From: DATKEH01 sp035546355
Lineage (GTDB): Bacteria > Acidobacteriota > Thermoanaerobaculia > Multivoradales > JAIOJS01
Direction: 5' to 3'
Length of the DNA stretch: 5,810 nucleotides
NCBI GenBank assembly: GCA_035546355.1
Contig: DATKEH010000286.1
Location: forward strand, 1 to 5,810
In this document: in pieces, positions 3,709 through 5,810 of the stretch
Numbering within the stretch: the stretch's first letter is position 1
Layout of the letters: every line of letters starts with the position of its first letter
Translations under genes and position numbers: made by a program
Notes under the pieces: model-generated
Database searches by the model: none
What the model saw: the letters and a program-made list of their open reading frames with translations, nothing else
What the model was told of the DNA's origin: nothing

Positions 3709-5810
3709 ATGTCGTCCAAATCACCGCTCCTGGCTCGCCTGGCCGGAGACCCCGTTCGGGCGGGCGACCTCTACTACCAGCGGGGCCAGCTCGCCCAGGC
3801 CGCGCGGATGTACGCGCGTGCAGGCCAGTACGAGCAGGCCGCGCGCGTGGCCCTGGAGCTGCGGGACACGGCCGCCGCCCTCGGTTACTACCGACAGGGC
3901 GGCAACCATCTGCGGCTCGGTGAGCTGCTGTTGGAGGAGGGCGATCTCAGGCAGGCGATTCCGGCTTTCGAGCGGGCGCGGGCTTTCGACAAGGCCGGCG
4001 AAGCGAGCGCCGAGCTCAAGCAGTGGGAACCGGCCGGGCGTTACTTCGAGAAGGCGGGCCTGTTGATGCGCGCCGCGTCCTGTTTCGAGAAGGCCGGCGC
4101 ACCGGCCCAGGCGTTGCGGGTGCTCGAGCGGGAGGCGCGGAGCCTCGAGCACCGGTTCCGGGGCAGCGGCGACGAGGCGATCCGGGAGCAGCGCAAGCAG
4201 CTCGACCTGCACCGCAGCGGCCTGCTGGCGCGCCTCGAGCGCTGGGACGAGGCGGTCGACCTGCTGCTGCTGTGGGGCTCCAAGGCCAGGGCCGCGGAGC
4301 TCTTGGAACGGGCGGGGAGGTTCGACGCGGCGGCGCGTACCTGGCTCGACGCCGGCCAACCGGAGCGCGGCGTGCGGCTGCTCGACAAGACGCGATTCCT
4401 GGAGCCGGAAGTGAAGGCGCGCATCCATCGCGCCAGCGGCAACCACCTCGCCGCTGGCGAGCTGTTCGCCAAGGCCGGCCATGCGGCCGACGCGGCGGAG
4501 TGCTTCCAGGCGGCGGGGGACTGGGAGCGTTCCGCCGGCTTCTGGGAGGCGGCAGGGGAGCTGAGCCGGGCCGCCGAGCAGTACTACCGTCTCGAGCAGT
4601 GGCGGCACGCGGCGCGCTGTTTCGAGGCCGACGAGCGGCCGGAGCTCGCCGGACAGGCCTACGCGCAGATCCCCGACCATGCCGCCGCCGCCGCCTGCTT
4701 CCAGCGCGCCGGCCGGCCGCTGAAGGCGGCGCGCCACTTCCTGCAGGCCGGCGACCGCTCCGCCGCCTCCAAGGCGCTGCAGCAGATCGACGAGAGCTCG
4801 CCCGACTTCGCGCGTGCCACGCTGTTGCTGGTGCCGCTGCTGATCGACGAGGGCATCCTGGAGGGGGCCCTGCTGCGGTTGCAGGGCCTGCGCCAGGACG
4901 CCAGCGCCACCGGCGCTCTGGCCGTCGAGCGCCACTACTGGGAGGGTCGGGTCCTGGAGGCACAGGGGAAGGCCAGGGAAGCGGCGAGCTGCTTTCAAAA
5001 GGCGGTCGCGCTGCGCCGCGACCATCGTGACGCCGGCGAGCGGCTGGAGCGGCTGCAGCAGGCGGCGCGGGATGCGGAGTCGCGGCCCAACACCTCCGAT
5101 ACGGCGCCCCTGGCGCAGGCGGACGTCGAGGCGGCGGCGCAGAAGCCCGGTGCGCTACGGCTCGGCGCCACTCTCGCCAACCGCTATCGCATCCTGGACG
5201 AGCTCGGGCGCGGCGGCATGGGGCGGGTGTACAAGGCTCATGACCGCGAGCTCGGCGAGACCGTGGCCATCAAGACCCTGGTCTCGCACGGCGGCGACGG
5301 CTCGAGCGAGGAGGAGCGTCTCCTGCGCGAGGTCCAGATCTGTCGCCGCATCACCCATCCCAACGTGGTGCGGGTCTACGACATCGGCCGGTTCCCCGGG
5401 GGCATCTTCGTCACCATGGAGTACCTGCAGGGCGCGACCCTGGATCGCGTCCTGCGCGACGAGGCGCCGCTGCCGCTGCAGCGCGTGCGCGAGCTGCTGG
5501 CCCAGATCCTCGCCGGGCTCGCCGCGGCCCACTCGCTGAAGGTGGTGCACCGCGACCTCAAGCCCTCCAACATCGTGCTCAGTGACGGGCGCCCGAAGAT
5601 CCTCGACTTCGGGATCGCCAGGGTCGAGGGGGGGGACGTCAACCTGACCATGACCGGCGAAGTGCTCGGATCGCCGAAGTACATGTCGCCCGAGCAGATC
5701 CAGGGGGAGCCGCTGGATGCCCGCTCGGACCTCTACTCGGTCGGCGTCATCCTCTTCGGCATGCTCACCGGCAAGGAGCCGTTCACCGGCAAGACGCCCA
5801 GCATCATCGC
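3709..5810 (+). CDS. Hanks-type Ser/Thr protein kinase with N-terminal helical-repeat solenoid, 3'-truncated
   Basis: Seven hundred residues are visible and the frame is open at the window end. An in-frame TGA at 3673-3675 makes ATG 3709 the first possible ATG; the bases before it are pyrimidine-rich with no Shine-Dalgarno. Residues 20-354 are tandem 13-residue helical units, interrupted at 137-170 by a charged linker. Residues about 405-445 resemble one TPR, and 455-490 are an Ala/Pro-rich linker. The kinase domain starts at about 493: Gly loop LGRGGMGRVYKA (499-510), ATP-binding Lys522 (VAIK), helix-C Glu541, catalytic loop HRDLKPSN (614-621; Asp616, Asn621), DFG (633-635), and activation segment with Thr647 and Thr649 before GSPKYMSPEQ (654-663). 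The T-x-T spacing resembles the autophosphorylation pair of PknB. All catalytic residues are present, so it should be an active RD-type kinase. The solenoid probably binds a partner or regulates the kinase (inference). Whether a transmembrane segment or other domain follows is not visible. This protein has no membrane segment in the part shown. Confidence 0.95.
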   Translation, partial: MSSKSPLLARLAGDPVRAGDLYYQRGQLAQAARMYARAGQYEQAARVALELRDTAAALGYYRQGGNHLRLGELLLEEGDLRQAIPAFERARAFDKAGEASAELKQWEPAGRYFEKAGLLMRAASCFEKAGAPAQALRVLEREARSLEHRFRGSGDEAIREQRKQLDLHRSGLLARLERWDEAVDLLLLWGSKARAAELLERAGRFDAAARTWLDAGQPERGVRLLDKTRFLEPEVKARIHRASGNHLAAGELFAKAGHAADAAECFQAAGDWERSAGFWEAAGELSRAAEQYYRLEQWRHAARCFEADERPELAGQAYAQIPDHAAAAACFQRAGRPLKAARHFLQAGDRSAASKALQQIDESSPDFARATLLLVPLLIDEGILEGALLRLQGLRQDASATGALAVERHYWEGRVLEAQGKAREAASCFQKAVALRRDHRDAGERLERLQQAARDAESRPNTSDTAPLAQADVEAAAQKPGALRLGATLANRYRILDELGRGGMGRVYKAHDRELGETVAIKTLVSHGGDGSSEEERLLREVQICRRITHPNVVRVYDIGRFPGGIFVTMEYLQGATLDRVLRDEAPLPLQRVRELLAQILAGLAAAHSLKVVHRDLKPSNIVLSDGRPKILDFGIARVEGGDVNLTMTGEVLGSPKYMSPEQIQGEPLDARSDLYSVGVILFGMLTGKEPFTGKTPSII
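3766..4770 (+). repeat. Coding repeats: about 23 units of 13 residues (39 nt)
   Basis: Within the kinase, residues 20-136 (3766-4116) divide into nine consecutive 13-residue units, and residues 171-354 (4219-4770) into fourteen more with one 2-residue insertion (236-237). The approximate consensus is x-x-[F/Y/L/W]-x-x-A-G-x-[hydrophobic]-x-x-A-A. Position 7 is Gly in most units (26, 39, 65, 78, 117, 130, 190, 203, 216, 244, 257, 270, 283, 335, 348). Position 12 is Ala in nearly all. Examples are RMYARAGQYEQAA (33-45) and ECFQAAGDWERSA (264-276). Units differ clearly at DNA level, so the array is old rather than recently expanded. Each unit fits one short helix plus a turn; two would make a hairpin of 26 residues. 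Confidence 0.8.

Noticed and set aside
3766..4770. Repeats as a recent DNA-level minisatellite or CRISPR-like array
   Set aside because: The 39-nt period exists at protein level only; the nucleotide sequences of the units differ widely and there are no spacers.
3721..5025. A 434-residue open frame on the minus strand opposite the kinase repeats
   Set aside because: It is antisense to a gene with clear kinase motifs and periodic repeats. Its Leu/Gln/Pro/Arg-rich composition is what Ala/Glu/Leu-rich coding DNA gives on the reverse strand at this GC content.
5628..5635. Run of eight G residues in the kinase gene as a possible frameshift or phase-variation tract
   Set aside because: The reading frame continues correctly through it from DFG to the SPEQ motif, and it sits in a variable loop. 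No evidence of a shift in this sequence.

Overview
The window is very GC-rich (G or C dominates third codon positions), densely coding DNA from what looks like a free-living Gram-negative-type bacterium. It combines a GGDEF signalling protein, a large Hanks-type Ser/Thr kinase with helical repeats, a MobA-like nucleotidyltransferase and start codons mostly lacking Shine-Dalgarno sequences. This mix would fit Acidobacteriota (Thermoanaerobaculia-like) or Myxococcota-like groups, but that placement is inference; no rRNA or other marker is present. I see no tRNA, CRISPR array, insertion sequence or phage gene.

Layout, left to right. (1) 2-871, plus strand: the 3' part of an ATP-grasp ligase gene whose beginning lies outside the window. 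(2) 892-1509, minus strand: a MobA/MocA-like nucleotidyltransferase, convergent with the ligase across 20 bp that hold a perfect 11-bp tandem duplication overlapping the ligase stop codon. (3) 1510-1535: a 26-bp divergent gap with possible back-to-back -10 elements. (4) 1536-2963, plus strand: a response regulator/diguanylate cyclase (REC, GAF-like region, GGDEF) with all key residues intact, including the inhibitory I-site. (5) 2964-3046: a convergent gap with a strong hairpin at 3019-3044. (6) 3047-3349, minus strand: a 100-residue predicted exported protein of unknown function. (7) 3350-3708: a 359-bp divergent intergenic region with several dyad symmetries. (8) 3709 to the window end, plus strand: a large protein kinase, open at its 3' end, with a long N-terminal helical-repeat region and a C-terminal kinase domain.

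The most unusual element is the kinase's N-terminal half. It is made of about 23 units of exactly 13 residues (39 nt), in two runs that keep register almost without gaps, followed by one more conventional TPR-like segment and then the kinase. The usual bacterial order is kinase first. The cyclase and the kinase give the locus two signalling outputs (c-di-GMP and Ser/Thr phosphorylation). The exported small protein is divergent from the kinase and may share its control region. A functional link among these genes is a hypothesis from proximity only; none form a co-directional operon within the window.
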